From: a virus
Length of the DNA stretch: 34,694 nt
Strand: one strand, 5' to 3'
Virus record (IMG/VR): IMGVR_UViG_3300042465_001831
Span: 1-34,694 of that record
This document shows positions 6,196 to 11,923 of this stretch, one piece after another (the stretch's first letter is position 1; each line of letters opens with the position of its first letter). Below the pieces are notes generated by a model. That model was not told the DNA's origin. It did not search any database and saw only the letters and a program-made list of their open reading frames with translations. The translations under genes and the position numbers were made by a program.

Positions 6196-6648
6196 TTATT
6201 TAACTGGTGTTGCTCCCAATTGTGCAAGCAATGCTTGAACTGCAGGGTCATTGATACTAGCAGATTGCGCAGGCGCAGCCGTAGCAGGCGCACTGGCACC
6301 TGCAATAAATGCGTTTGCCTTAGCCACTGCATCAGCATCGCCAGTTGCATCGAGCAGAATCCACGGCGCAGACTTTCCAGGCTTTGCCGTTCCCTGACCA
6401 ATGCGTGCCAATACCTTTTGGCCAATCTTAGTTTTCAATGCGTTCTTTAAAGCTACATTGAAGAATAATACTGAATCGTGTGTGAATCCAGTATCTAAAT
6501 CATTGATGCGTACTTCGATTGCATCGGCATCACCGTGAACTGTTGCAATGCCTGTTTTGTATTCAATTGCTTCAAGAATCAATAGGTGGCCGTTGAGATC
6601 GGCAACCTTCACTGATTCTGTATTGCTACTTGGTGCTGAAAAAGCCAT
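6196..6648 (-). CDS. Putative ssDNA-binding-like early protein
   Basis: This 150-residue protein starts MAFSAPSSNTESVKVADLNG, with a beta-rich core (HLLILEAIEYKTGIATVHGD, VLFFNVALKN) of the kind seen in OB-fold single-strand binding proteins, and an Ala/Pro-rich linker before a short C-terminal helix (AVQALLAQLGATPVK). I recognise the gene as a common actinophage/prophage neighbour of Cas4-type exonucleases, but not as a proven SSB, so the role is inferred. It follows the recombination nuclease and precedes the tRNA-like element. Its start codon sits in a hairpin beside a GGGGG ribosome binding site, which suggests translational control. Confidence 0.6.
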   Translation of the reverse strand: MAFSAPSSNTESVKVADLNGHLLILEAIEYKTGIATVHGDADAIEVRINDLDTGFTHDSVLFFNVALKNALKTKIGQKVLARIGQGTAKPGKSAPWILLDATGDADAVAKANAFIAGASAPATAAPAQSASINDPAVQALLAQLGATPVK

Positions 6649-6661
6649 TTGGCTTTCCCCC
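6641..6661 (-). promoter_or_regulatory. Hairpin over the start codon, next to a GGGGG SD
   Basis: On the minus strand AAAGCCA (6656-6650), a two-base loop and TGGCTTT (6647-6641) form a perfect 7-bp stem that includes the last two bases of the ATG at 6648. The SD GGGGG (6661-6657) adjoins it. This could hide the start codon unless opened, a plausible site for autoregulation by the ssDNA/RNA-binding-like product. A two-base loop is tight, so the end pairs probably open. Confidence 0.35.
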
Positions 6662-6679
6662 GTTTCTTTTTGTTTGGTG

Positions 6680-6787
6680 TTAGTTTGTTTCTAACTCTGT
6701 TGGTGGTGTGAGTTCAGCCAATTCTTTGGCAATGTCATTGATTGTTTTAGCGGGAAATCCGCAATCGCAACCATCACGCTCACACAT
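6680..6787 (-). CDS. Small cysteine-rich ORF (35 aa)
   Basis: This 35-residue ORF starts MCERDGCDCGFP, with cysteines at 2, 7 and 9, and ends in a short helix (IAKELAEL). It fills the gap between the Cas4-type nuclease and the next gene. Its ATG overlaps the nuclease stop (ATGTGTGA, 8 bases), and a GGTG lies just upstream. It is too short to judge a family; three cysteines in nine residues suggest a metal-binding peptide. Confidence 0.5.
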   Translation of the reverse strand: MCERDGCDCGFPAKTINDIAKELAELTPPTELETN

Positions 6788-7520
6788 CTGTATCACCATT
6801 GCAAGCAACTGATAAATCATTGCTATAAGGTCGGTAATAAGGGCAATACATACACATTCTTGATGGTGTTGAAGGGATTAGTGGCCACATGGCGGGATTC
6901 TCCTCAACATCAATGGTAGATAGCAATGAATACACCGAATCAAGGCGAGCAAGAGCATCAAGTGCTGCCTGCTCGTCATAATCAAATAGTTCAATGTGCA
7001 TATCTTCAATTGACCCGCCAGTTGGCAGGTAGATAAGTCCAACTTTGTTAACAGTTACGCCAGTTTGTGCTTTGCCGTAACCATAAAGCTGAACTTGAGT
7101 AATCTGTTGGCTGGTGGCACCTTCACTGCGCTTGGCTTTGACACCTGCAGGTGATGTGGTTTTCCAGTCCAGCACATAGCCTTTTTCAATATCGTAAAGG
7201 TCAATGGTGCCTGAAAGGTTGGCTCGAATTTTAACCTTTTGCTCAACCTCATATTTTTCAGGCATCTTGGCAAAGATTTCTTCAAGAAATGAATGGATGG
7301 CGGTTCCGACATTGGCAGCCCAGGAACCGCCACCCGATTCATTTGCCTTATCCCAATCCAGCAACTTGTAAGCAAGTCTGCGAACACACTCTTGGCCAAC
7401 TTCACTAGGTCCGATATAAACCTGTTGGCTTCGTGGTGACCATTTACTTGCTTCACTGATTATGCCGCCAAGTTCAACGGCTAATTGTTGTGCTGGCGAG
7501 TTCAAAGGCGTAAAAGTCAT
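6780..7520 (-). CDS. Cas4/RecB-type PD-(D/E)XK exonuclease with Fe-S cysteines
   Basis: This 246-residue nuclease shows the Cas4/AddB-like layout. C45 sits in GPSEVGQECVRRLAY, H76 in the first core helix, D107 in GTIDLY, and D118-x-K120 in LDWKTTSP, the PD-(D/E)XK catalytic triad. QVQLYGYG follows at 142-149. Three more cysteines (C223, C226, C240) complete a likely 4Fe-4S cluster with C45. Such enzymes process DNA ends in recombination-dependent replication and may work with the ssDNA-binding-like protein downstream. It begins three bases after the stop of the 105-residue gene. Confidence in the fold is high; the exact role is inferred. Confidence 0.85.
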   Translation of the reverse strand: MTFTPLNSPAQQLAVELGGIISEASKWSPRSQQVYIGPSEVGQECVRRLAYKLLDWDKANESGGGSWAANVGTAIHSFLEEIFAKMPEKYEVEQKVKIRANLSGTIDLYDIEKGYVLDWKTTSPAGVKAKRSEGATSQQITQVQLYGYGKAQTGVTVNKVGLIYLPTGGSIEDMHIELFDYDEQAALDALARLDSVYSLLSTIDVEENPAMWPLIPSTPSRMCMYCPYYRPYSNDLSVACNGDTDV

Positions 7521-7523
7521 TTG

Positions 7524-7841
7524 TTAATCGTCCTCGTTCACAATAGAGAATCTTCGAGAAGTGGATACTACCTCAAGAGCATCTATAACTTGAGCAGGCA
7601 GGATTTCACGGGCGCGTTTGGTATCAAAGCGCCTTGTTTCAACAAATGTATAGCGAACAACAGGGCGGTTTAAGAACATACCCAATTGATTATCGCCCAA
7701 TGCTCGCTCGATGTGTGCGCGAGCAACATCTGCAACTTCTTGCAGTTCTTTGATCTTGACTTGTGCAGATTTATATTGCTCAAGCCAAGCGGCGGTGTTG
7801 GCATCAAAGTCCACCACGCCTGTTTCTATTTCTACGCTCAT
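7524..7841 (-). CDS. Hypothetical protein paired with the recombination nuclease (105 aa)
   Basis: A 105-residue protein starting MSVEIETGVVDFDANTAAWL. Its middle is helical and charged (QYKSAQVKIKELQEVADVAR). I start it at the internal ATG at 7841 because GGGGG lies 5 bases upstream; the frame opens at 7853 but lacks an SD there. It sits directly before the Cas4-type nuclease, a gene pairing I recognise from many actinophages, so it may be a partner or substrate-binding protein. No catalytic motif is visible. Confidence 0.65.
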   Translation of the reverse strand: MSVEIETGVVDFDANTAAWLEQYKSAQVKIKELQEVADVARAHIERALGDNQLGMFLNRPVVRYTFVETRRFDTKRAREILPAQVIDALEVVSTSRRFSIVNEDD

Positions 7842-7852
7842 ACTAACCCCCA

Positions 7853-8224
7853 TTAGTAATAGTTATTGCGTTTAAAATGTTCCCACGCCCCGCAAGGACC
7901 GCTGGAACCATATCTTCGGCCTATGTAGGCCAGTGCTGCAACAGTTTGAGCAACAGTAGATTTACTGCGCTTCATTCCTAGATTGCGATAAGTGCCATCC
8001 AATAACTGCCCAACACCTGATGCGGTGCTATTTGGATTCTTCTTATCTTGCCAGGCGCTTTCTTTGCCCATTAGGGCTGAAAAACACTTGAACTGTTTAG
8101 TTGTAAGTAGCTCGCGGGCTACTTCTTTGGCATTTACCTGCATCAACGCCGGGCGATCTTTGTAAATCACCAATTCGGGTATTGCAGGCGGTGCCATTAT
8201 TGCTTGAACCACCAATGAAGTCAT
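7853..8224 (-). CDS. Lytic transglycosylase-like (SLT) protein
   Basis: This protein (123 residues from the ATG at 8224) matches small transglycosylase/resuscitation-type domains. ALMGKESAW contains the likely catalytic Glu, followed by STASGVGQLLDGTYRNLG and a C-terminal RRYGSSGPCGAWEHF. Such domains cut peptidoglycan. The annotated start gives a short hydrophobic leader (MTSLVVQAIM). The frame extends 20 codons further upstream to encode KRLIKRLALIVSVSVM, a better signal peptide, but no ATG, GTG or TTG is seen there; an ATT at 8284 with GGAG 7 bases before it is a possible rare start. Its location among early DNA-metabolism genes is unusual for a lysis enzyme. Confidence 0.75.
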   Translation of the reverse strand: MTSLVVQAIMAPPAIPELVIYKDRPALMQVNAKEVARELLTTKQFKCFSALMGKESAWQDKKNPNSTASGVGQLLDGTYRNLGMKRSKSTVAQTVAALAYIGRRYGSSGPCGAWEHFKRNNYY

Positions 8225-8241
8225 AACGCTAACCGAAACGA

Positions 8242-8712
8242 TTAGTGCAAGCCTTTTGATGAGCCTTTTATCTGTTGGTGTAATGGTTCTGCTCCTTGTT
8301 CAGTTGCTGCCAACTTCTTCAACACTCGCTTGGCATAACCAGGTGAGGTATCAAGTTGGGCGGCAATTTCGTTGGCAGAAATCCCTTTTTTATGCAATTG
8401 AATAATTGATAATGCAATCCCTTTGAAGGCATAACTTTTATTCTTTGCGATAACTACGGAATCTCGATCTGCAGGTGTTGACCCGCCCCAAAATCCGTGG
8501 GGAATCTGCTTTTCTAGTGCGTACTCCAAACACTCCTTTTCGTGAATACAACTTGCGCATATTGCTTTAAGTTGGTGCAGTCTTTCTGCCTCTTGTGTTC
8601 GGTTATCGGGAAAGAACAAGTCCTTATCCTCAACATCTGAACACTTTGCTTGAGCAAATCGTGGCAAATCAACAAAGAAGTCAAAACTTTTCAATGCTTT
8701 TCTGCTAACCAT
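8242..8712 (-). CDS. WhiB-family transcriptional regulator with C-terminal helix-turn-helix
   Basis: This 156-residue protein has the four WhiB cysteines (C24, C52, C55, C61) and the GFWGG turn at residues 73-77, which bind an Fe-S cluster and allow interaction with the host sigma factor. The sequence then extends to about residue 140 with a segment (ISANEIAAQLDTSPGYAKRV) that looks like a helix-turn-helix. WhiB proteins occur only in Actinobacteria and their phages, so this gene identifies the host phylum. It overlaps the Holliday-junction-type nuclease gene and probably redirects host transcription or controls early/late switching, as inferred from family behaviour. Confidence 0.9.
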   Translation of the reverse strand: MVSRKALKSFDFFVDLPRFAQAKCSDVEDKDLFFPDNRTQEAERLHQLKAICASCIHEKECLEYALEKQIPHGFWGGSTPADRDSVVIAKNKSYAFKGIALSIIQLHKKGISANEIAAQLDTSPGYAKRVLKKLAATEQGAEPLHQQIKGSSKGLH

Positions 8713-9041
8713 TGCTGCAAATCCTGGATTACCCAGGCTTGTTCAATCCCAGCGTTTCGGCGCTTGAGAATGATGTAATGCAATGGCACCTCGGATAAAC
8801 CGCGAGCCTTTGCATAGTTTTCTGCCTCAACTTCAGCTTCACGCCAAAATTCAGGCAAACTTATTGTTTTACGATTCTTGAGTTCAAGAATGTATTGCTT
8901 GCCAGCGATGATTGCGACTAAATCGCCTTCATCATTCTTACCCGCCTTCACCAAACGCTCACACAAGGCACCAGCACCACGAAGCCAACGCATAACATCG
9001 GTTTCAAATTGTGCGCCTTTGCGCCCGTTTGGATTAGCCAT
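8691..9041 (-). CDS. Holliday-junction-resolvase-like PD-(D/E)XK nuclease
   Basis: This 116-residue protein begins NPNGRKGAQFETDVMRWLR, with E13, then D40 in DEGDLVAI, and E53-x-K55 in ILELKNRK. This is the archaeal Hjc-like (PD-(D/E)XK) arrangement for a dimeric structure-specific nuclease. Such proteins resolve recombination intermediates, complementing the endonuclease VII-type gene near the left end. It starts one base inside the stop of the 125-residue gene (TAATG), and its end overlaps the WhiB start by 22 bases. Resolvase role is inferred; VSR-like functions are possible. Confidence 0.75.
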   Translation of the reverse strand: MANPNGRKGAQFETDVMRWLRGAGALCERLVKAGKNDEGDLVAIIAGKQYILELKNRKTISLPEFWREAEVEAENYAKARGLSEVPLHYIILKRRNAGIEQAWVIQDLQQWLAEKH

Positions 9042-9418
9042 TAAAAGTTTGGAACTCCTTTGAGTCGTGGGTAATTGTCTTGAGCCTCGCGGCCAATGCG
9101 GGCAAACTTAACTGCTCGAATCAAATCTTCAGCCAAAATCAATGCTTCCTGTTCAGTCATACTGCAAAGTAATGGTGCGCCATCGCCTAGATTCTCGCGT
9201 GCCGTTTCCAGTCGGTCAAAATGGCCTTCGGCCTTTACTGATTCTGCGCAGATTCCCTGCAGTTCCATCAGCATTTTGTGGTCAAAATTGCCCACCACAT
9301 CTTCAAGCATATCTTTTACCGCATCTTGTTCTTCAAGATACAGGGCGATATGCCCATCTGAATGATTATGAAGTGAAAATAATGGTTCGCGTGGTTTCTT
9401 AAATTGATCTAAATTCAT
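9041..9418 (-). CDS. Hypothetical early protein (125 aa)
   Basis: A 125-residue soluble protein starting MNLDQFKKPREPLF. It contains an N-terminal SLHNHSDGHIAL segment and is otherwise mainly helical and acidic (EEQDAVKDMLEDVVGNFD). I do not recognise a family. Its start overlaps the stop of the 30-residue membrane peptide (ATGA) and its stop overlaps the nuclease start (TAATG), so the three form a coupled unit. Confidence 0.65.
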   Translation of the reverse strand: MNLDQFKKPREPLFSLHNHSDGHIALYLEEQDAVKDMLEDVVGNFDHKMLMELQGICAESVKAEGHFDRLETARENLGDGAPLLCSMTEQEALILAEDLIRAVKFARIGREAQDNYPRLKGVPNF

Positions 9419-9507
9419 CGGCCTTCACCAATCTCAAAAGCTGAAATTATGATTGCATATAACGCTAAAACGCCAATGATTAAACAAACTAACCCTAACC
9501 AAAACAT
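9415..9507 (-). CDS. Small single-pass membrane protein (30 aa)
   Basis: A 30-residue ORF with a strong AAAGGA ribosome binding site 5 bases before the ATG. It encodes MFWLGLVCLIIGVLALYAII followed by a short polar tail ISAFEIGEGR. The hydrophobic stretch spans nearly 20 residues, enough for one transmembrane helix. The stop overlaps the next start (ATGA). Such peptides are often membrane-active early phage proteins; function unknown. Its very good SD and tight coupling support it being real. Confidence 0.7.
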   Translation of the reverse strand: MFWLGLVCLIIGVLALYAIIISAFEIGEGR

Positions 9508-9520
9508 TTGATTCCTTTCC

Positions 9521-9558
9521 GTTCAAAGTAGGTGCGCACATACTACACACCTTTGAAC
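9521..9558. promoter_or_regulatory. Inverted repeat before the membrane-peptide gene
   Basis: GTTCAAAG (9521-9528) and CTTTGAAC (9551-9558) form arms. The arms extend inward with GGTG/CACC, with a two-base bulge. The repeat sits between the proteasome-like gene and the SD of the next gene, so it may be an operator or a leader hairpin. I see no convincing -35 and -10 pair here. Confidence 0.4.
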
Positions 9559-9569
9559 AGGGCAACCCG

Positions 9570-10118
9570 CTAGACTCGCTGAATCTCAATCTGAAAAGGT
9601 GCGCTGGTGTTTATGTCATATTTGGCAGCAATTGCCAGCGCTTTAAGTATTTGTTCTTTTGCTGATTGAGATTTAGCAAGGTTTGGCAGTTGCCCAGCCA
9701 ATGCGCCAAGCGCGTAGGCACTGCCTGATCCAACTCCATAGAGTCCATCCGAAGATTGGGTGAGGCTCAAATCATCGCCAATTTCAAATATATTGCCAGC
9801 AAATGCCAGCAAATATGAATAACTGATTCCTTCTTTGGTGTAATCAAATCCCTGCAATTTAAAGGCAGCAATAATGCTTGGGATAATCTTGCGGCCAACA
9901 AAAACCGTTGGCTTGGTGCCATCGTAGGCTGGCGGTGTCCAGTTGTAGGTAAGAATGTCACCTGGCCTGCAATCACCGCTAACTGCCAACAGGTACTTTT
10001 TTAACTTCACGATCTTGGGGGTGGCAGGGGAAAGGATACGCTTATCCCCATCAGTCACCTGAGAGTCTGCCCCCAAAATGGCAAAATCAGGCCCCTGGAA
10101 GGCAATCAGCGTGGTCAT
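9570..10118 (-). CDS. HslV/proteasome beta-like Ntn-hydrolase (peptidase)
   Basis: This 182-residue protein starts MTTLIAFQGPDFAILGADSQ, the pattern of HslV and proteasome beta subunits in which a Thr after the initiator Met becomes the nucleophile. D18 and K35 align with the other catalytic positions, and GVGSGSAYALGAL matches the conserved GSG segment. It would form an oligomeric N-terminal-nucleophile peptidase. No phage ATPase partner is present, so a host unfoldase could supply substrates. It is the first gene of the early operon. There is no ribosome binding site, and a TACAAT box lies 6 bases before the ATG, so it is probably leaderless. Confidence 0.8.
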   Translation of the reverse strand: MTTLIAFQGPDFAILGADSQVTDGDKRILSPATPKIVKLKKYLLAVSGDCRPGDILTYNWTPPAYDGTKPTVFVGRKIIPSIIAAFKLQGFDYTKEGISYSYLLAFAGNIFEIGDDLSLTQSSDGLYGVGSGSAYALGALAGQLPNLAKSQSAKEQILKALAIAAKYDINTSAPFQIEIQRV

Positions 10119-10130
10119 TGGGCAATTGTA
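10119..10130 (-). promoter_or_regulatory. -10 box for a leaderless early transcript
   Basis: Minus-strand TACAAT (10130-10125) lies 6 bases before the ATG at 10118, and no SD precedes that ATG. In Actinobacteria, TANNNT boxes 6-7 bases before a start codon commonly drive leaderless mRNAs. This box would start the long early operon. No good -35 element is visible, which is tolerated by such promoters. Confidence 0.5.
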
Positions 10131-10166
10131 GGGTAACGAGCTGAAAAGGGCTGAGAATGGCGAAAA

Positions 10167-10190
10167 GCCACCTCATTCCCCAAAGGTGGC
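10167..10190 (-). terminator. Hairpin in the divergent spacer (possible antisense stop)
   Basis: GCCACC and GGTGGC form a 6-bp GC-rich stem. On the minus strand it is followed by TTTTC, so it may stop antisense transcription entering from the plus-strand cassette region. The divergent spacer 10119-10327 otherwise holds only the two promoter candidates. Confidence 0.35.
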
Positions 10191-10258
10191 CTTTCAAGTT
10201 GAGCCTAACACGCCTAGAAAGCGTTATCAAACCGTTACCCAAAACACCCCCTTTGGGT

Positions 10259-10287
10259 TTGCCCCTGTATATACAAAATGCTATTTT
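10259..10287 (+). promoter_or_regulatory. Candidate promoter for the plus-strand cassette
   Basis: TTGCCC (10259-10264) and TATTTT (10282-10287) are separated by exactly 17 bases. A TG one base before the -10 (TGCTATTTT) gives an extended -10. It lies about 40 bases before the first ATG of the cassette. A short GGGG/CCCC hairpin (10297-10309) follows in the leader. Confidence 0.45.
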
Positions 10288-10327
10288 TATCTCATTGGGG
10301 AACGGCCCCTACAGAACGGATCAGATT

Positions 10328-10681
10328 ATGACAACACAAATTACAGATATAACTACCCGCACAGTTGATTTTTACTTTGAGGGAGTTGACTCATCTACAC
10401 CAAGTAAGTATTGGGATGCACAAAATAAAAACTTTAAGTATGTTGAAAAGAAATTAGTTCGTCTTATCAATAACTACAAAATGAACGCATCTGTTACTTT
10501 CATATCTACAGATGCTGAACATATTTCTGCATTATTAACTTTTGAATATGGTGCTTGCTGGACAAATCAAGAAGATGATAAAAAAATTGACCGCGATTTA
10601 AATCGCATCATCAATTCTCACAAGCAACCAGCACATTTTAGTTGGCCACAAACTTTGACTAATTCAAAGGCAGGTAACTAA
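10328..10681 (+). CDS. Hypothetical protein, first gene of plus-strand cassette (117 aa)
   Basis: A 117-residue protein starting MTTQITDITTRTVDFYFEGV. The core looks alpha/beta (ASVTFISTDAEHISALLTF), with many charged residues in the second half. The frame opens at 10157, but the start here lies after the promoter candidate and shows a weak GGA SD. I do not recognise a family. It heads the only plus-strand gene group, which runs opposite to the main operons and may be expressed separately, for example very early. Confidence 0.6.
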   Translation: MTTQITDITTRTVDFYFEGVDSSTPSKYWDAQNKNFKYVEKKLVRLINNYKMNASVTFISTDAEHISALLTFEYGACWTNQEDDKKIDRDLNRIINSHKQPAHFSWPQTLTNSKAGN

Positions 10682-10682
10682 T

Positions 10683-10919
10683 ATGAGCAACCGCCTATGG
10701 GTTTCCGATAATGGAGATGTTCTTTGCGATGAACACGCAGGGATGTATTTAATCTGCGCAATAAAAGCAAAGCCACAAGCAATTAAACATCGCACACCAC
10801 TTGGAACTTGGTGTGCTTATTACACGCATCTTTTAGGTGGCGAGAATCTAGTTTGCGAAACTTGCGTTCCGTGGAATTCACCAAATCATCCTTACAACAC
10901 AATGAAGGCAGGTGCATAA
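10683..10919 (+). CDS. Small zinc-ribbon-like protein (78 aa)
   Basis: A 78-residue protein starting MSNRLWVSDNGDVLCDEHAG, with a CDEH pair near residue 15 and CETC near residue 59. These four ligands would make a zinc ribbon. It ends in KAGA, a tail dictated by the repeated junction motif that also holds the next SD (AAGGCAGGTG). It starts two bases after the previous stop, and its stop overlaps the next ATG (TAATG). Function unknown; compact zinc proteins of this type in phages often modulate host machinery, which is inference. Confidence 0.65.
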   Translation: MSNRLWVSDNGDVLCDEHAGMYLICAIKAKPQAIKHRTPLGTWCAYYTHLLGGENLVCETCVPWNSPNHPYNTMKAGA

Positions 10920-10923
10920 TGAA
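10905..10923 (+). repeat. Gene-junction repeat, copy 1
   Basis: A 19-base sequence (AAGGCAGGTGCATAATGAA) identical to 11027-11045. It contains the C-terminal KAGA codons, the stop, an SD and the next ATG. A third diverged copy (AAGGCAGGTA) starts at 10667. Confidence 0.8.
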
Positions 10924-11041
10924 GTGTGGATTCTGCGCAAAGCGCATCAGCAAATTCATTGTCTTAATTCAAGGCAAAGACATTCACATTTGCCAAACTT
11001 GCAATAATCGCTGGCAACTAAAAGTAAAGGCAGGTGCATAA
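10919..11041 (+). CDS. Tiny zinc-ribbon protein (40 aa)
   Basis: A 40-residue protein starting MKCGFCAKRISKF and containing CQTC, giving two CxxC pairs spaced as in a minimal zinc ribbon. It ends VKAGA, again from the repeated junction. The ATG overlaps the previous stop (TAATG) and is preceded by AAGGCAGGTG. A longer in-frame start (10808) exists but would run inside the previous gene, so I reject it. Confidence 0.65.
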   Translation: MKCGFCAKRISKFIVLIQGKDIHICQTCNNRWQLKVKAGA

Positions 11042-11045
11042 TGAA
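11027..11045 (+). repeat. Gene-junction repeat, copy 2
   Basis: Exact copy of 10905-10923 at the border between the 40-residue and 66-residue genes. It supplies the last codons, stop, SD and start. Confidence 0.8.
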
Positions 11046-11241
11046 AAAGAAATGTTGTGAGGTTGTGTATTGGAAACACAATGAAGGTTGGGATGCTTAC
11101 AAAAAGGATGATTGCCAATTTGTAAATAATCATTGGATTCCAAATTGGTTTGATTGTTTTATTGTTGAAGATGCACCGACAAAGAAAGAAGCAATCAAAT
11201 CAATCAACGAGTTTCACATTCTAGGGATGTGTCTAGTATGA
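11041..11241 (+). CDS. Hypothetical protein (66 aa)
   Basis: A 66-residue protein starting MKKKCCEVVYWKHNEGW, rich in Trp and Cys (CC, then CQF, DCF) and ending in a helix (KKEAIKSINEFHILG). It is preceded by the AAGGCAGGTG ribosome binding site and coupled (ATGA) to the next gene. No family recognised. Confidence 0.6.
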   Translation: MKKKCCEVVYWKHNEGWDAYKKDDCQFVNNHWIPNWFDCFIVEDAPTKKEAIKSINEFHILGMCLV

Positions 11242-11378
11242 ATCTTCAAGAGATTACAAACTGGCATCTTGAGCAAGTTGCCGAATTACGCCGTGATGGT
11301 GATGAAAACCAACGCAATTTCCATTTGGAGATTGTTGCCGAATTAGTCAAAATTGAACGAGAATTGGAGAATAACTAA
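11238..11378 (+). CDS. Small helical protein (46 aa)
   Basis: A 46-residue ORF starting MNLQEITNWHLEQVAELRRD and ending KIERELENN, almost entirely predicted helix with alternating charged residues. Its start overlaps the previous stop (ATGA). No recognised family; it may be a coiled-coil or dimerising peptide. Confidence 0.55.
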   Translation: MNLQEITNWHLEQVAELRRDGDENQRNFHLEIVAELVKIERELENN

Positions 11379-11379
11379 G

Positions 11380-11556
11380 ATGGGTGCAATGAAGAATCTA
11401 GTAATTGAAGTAGCAGATAATATGTATGCAATCAGCCGTGATATAAACACCGCATCAGAGTCAGGTGATTTTGACGAGATGAAGCAATCACTACGCAGGG
11501 CAATTGTGAACTCTGCACTTGCCATTGCCTTTATTCAGGAATTGCAGCAAATCTAA
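11380..11556 (+). CDS. Small helical protein (58 aa)
   Basis: A 58-residue protein starting MGAMKNLVIEVADNMYAISR. It looks fully helical, with a C-terminal run of aliphatic residues (AIVNSALAIAFIQEL). I use the ATG at 11380, with GGAG about 10 bases before it, rather than the TTG at 11353 inside the previous gene. The stop overlaps the next start (TAATG). Function unknown. Confidence 0.6.
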   Translation: MGAMKNLVIEVADNMYAISRDINTASESGDFDEMKQSLRRAIVNSALAIAFIQELQQI

Positions 11557-11720
11557 TGATTACAAAGCGTGGCAAGCAATTACGAGCAGTTGCAATCTTG
11601 ATTGGCGTGATTCTGATTTGGCAGGTTTCTGCAAATCTTTGGTGGGTTGGCATTGATGCTCCTAGCGCAGAGTTTCTTGGCTGGTGTTGGGGTTCAATGA
11701 GTCAGTGCGTGGTTCTATGA
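11556..11720 (+). CDS. Small membrane protein (54 aa)
   Basis: A 54-residue ORF with a basic start (MITKRGKQLR), a hydrophobic segment (AVAILIGVILIWQV) and an aromatic tail rich in Trp (NLWWVG, LGWCWG). This is one membrane helix with the N-terminus probably inside. The start overlaps the previous stop (TAATG), and the stop overlaps the next ATG (ATGA). Function unknown. Confidence 0.6.
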   Translation: MITKRGKQLRAVAILIGVILIWQVSANLWWVGIDAPSAEFLGWCWGSMSQCVVL

Positions 11721-11845
11721 CACCATTGCGTTCAATCCGCGTTCCTGAAGAACTTTGGCTGGCAGTAAAGGTAAAGGCAAAGGCCAATCACTTTACTGTT
11801 ACAAAGATTGTGATTCTTGCATTGCAGGATTATTTGAAAGATTAA
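11717..11845 (+). CDS. Ribbon-helix-helix (Arc/MetJ-like) DNA-binding protein
   Basis: A 42-residue protein starting MTPLRSIRVPEELWLAVKVK. An N-terminal beta strand (LRSIRVPE) is followed by two helices (ELWLAVKVKAKAN and TVTKIVILALQDYLKD), the ribbon-helix-helix pattern of small dimeric repressors. It ends the plus-strand cassette, just before the strong bidirectional terminator. It is a natural candidate to control the cassette or the divergent early operon, which remains inference. Confidence 0.65.
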   Translation: MTPLRSIRVPEELWLAVKVKAKANHFTVTKIVILALQDYLKD

Positions 11846-11854
11846 ATTAAAAGC

Positions 11855-11898
11855 AACGAAACCCCGCTACCTGGAACGGCAGGTGGCGGGGTTTCGTT
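11855..11898. terminator. Strong bidirectional terminator
   Basis: A 13-bp perfect stem (AACGAAACCCCGC with GCGGGGTTTCGTT) encloses a loop that can itself pair (ACCTG/CAGGT). A T-containing tail follows on the plus strand and GCTTTTAATTT follows on the minus strand. It stops the plus-strand cassette and, on the minus strand, the end of the late operon (gene ending at 11924). Confidence 0.85.
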
Positions 11899-11923
11899 TA
11901 TGGGGGCGATTTCGCGCCTAAAG

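Noticed and set aside
10157-10327. N-terminal extension of the first plus-strand gene
   Set aside because: It would precede the candidate promoter and lacks an SD; the internal ATG at 10328 is preferred.
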